Positions 5,716 to 5,910 of a stretch of 5,910 nt of DNA are shown here, in pieces. How positions within the stretch are numbered: the stretch's first letter is position 1; each line of letters starts with the position of its first letter. The translations under genes and the position numbers were made by a program. Origin of the DNA: Actinomycetota bacterium (lineage in GTDB: Bacteria > Actinomycetota > Thermoleophilia > Solirubrobacterales > Solirubrobacteraceae); contig CAJCIJ010000170.1 in assembly GCA_903970315.1 (NCBI GenBank), positions 1 to 5,910 on the forward strand. The letters are read 5' to 3'. A model generated the notes under the pieces. The model was given only the letters and a program-made list of their open reading frames with translations. It was not told the DNA's origin and searched no databases.

Positions 5716-5910
5716 ATGACTGACCCCCAAGCAGCCGTTGCCGAGGCCAAGCCGCCTGACCCCGACGTCGACGCTCGTGAGCGCGATACAGAGCCCGAGC
5801 TTGACGCCGAGACGCTTGCGCGCCGAGATGCGGCGCTGCGCCACGTGCGCAAGCTGGGCGACCCCGTGTTGCGTGCCAAGGCGCTGCCGGTGGCGCGGTT
5901 CGACGCGGAG
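5716..5910 (+). CDS. def: Peptide deformylase, N-terminal part with acidic extension
   Basis: The frame runs off the window after 65 codons. Residues 42-65 (RHVRKLGDPVLRAKALPVARFDAE) match the start of peptide deformylases, which remove the N-formyl group from nascent proteins at the ribosome using a metal ion. GDPVLR (48-53) is the recognisable element. The three catalytic motifs (GxGLAAxQ, EGCLS, HExDH) would lie beyond the window, so activity cannot be judged. The first 41 residues are an unusual Pro/Asp/Glu-rich extension with twelve acidic residues. A GTG at 5845 (residue 44) would give a conventional short N-terminus, but the frame is open and the upstream ATG has AGGTGA two bases before it, so I prefer 5716. 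Location after priA is typical, with fmt often next; that gene is not visible here. Confidence 0.88.
   Translation, partial: MTDPQAAVAEAKPPDPDVDARERDTEPELDAETLARRDAALRHVRKLGDPVLRAKALPVARFDAE

Noticed and set aside
1..5910. A mobile element, defence system or phage-related cassette
   Set aside because: All the DNA is accounted for by core genes and short spacers, with no transposase, terminal repeats, integrase or abrupt composition shift visible.

Overview
The window is a GC-rich, densely coding piece of bacterial chromosome with every gene on the + strand. It carries the 3' end of a membrane-protein gene, then der (double-GTPase ribosome assembly factor), metK (S-adenosylmethionine synthetase), priA (replication restart helicase) and the 5' end of def (peptide deformylase). 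I see no tRNA, rRNA, insertion sequence, CRISPR array, phage gene or accessory cassette. This is core housekeeping DNA, and I do not find an undescribed system in it.

The best guess for the host is a deep-branching high-GC actinobacterium, probably class Thermoleophilia (Solirubrobacterales-like). The metK-priA-def order resembles the actinobacterial block in which metK, priA, def and fmt lie close together. However, PriA here keeps intact helicase motifs that are lost in Mycobacterium-type PriA. The deformylase has an acidic N-terminal extension, and probable -10 elements reading TAAACT lie close to start codons. The placement is inference from family knowledge, not from a database comparison.

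Layout: 1-489 is the end of a DUF2142-like multi-pass membrane protein. 490-549 is a short spacer with a hairpin that overlaps a possible der promoter. 550-1965 is der. 1966-2036 is the metK leader, whose likely -10 begins with the der stop codon and which holds a GC-rich hairpin. 2037-3290 is metK, whose 3' end and downstream flank are full of inverted repeats. 3291-3425 is a spacer with hairpins and no T-tract. 3426-5627 is priA. 5628-5715 is a spacer with two small hairpins and a second TAAACT element. 5716 to the end is the start of def. No gene-free stretch exceeds about 135 bases.

The genes do not form one pathway. Der assists large-subunit ribosome assembly, MetK makes the main methyl donor from methionine and ATP, PriA reloads the replisome at stalled forks, and Def removes the formyl group from new proteins. 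Each gene from der onward seems to have its own near-start promoter-like element, so the cluster may be several short transcription units rather than one tight operon. The points most worth a second look are the metK leader, the altered last zinc-binding pair in PriA, the N-terminal extension of Def, and the stop codon that doubles as part of a promoter.
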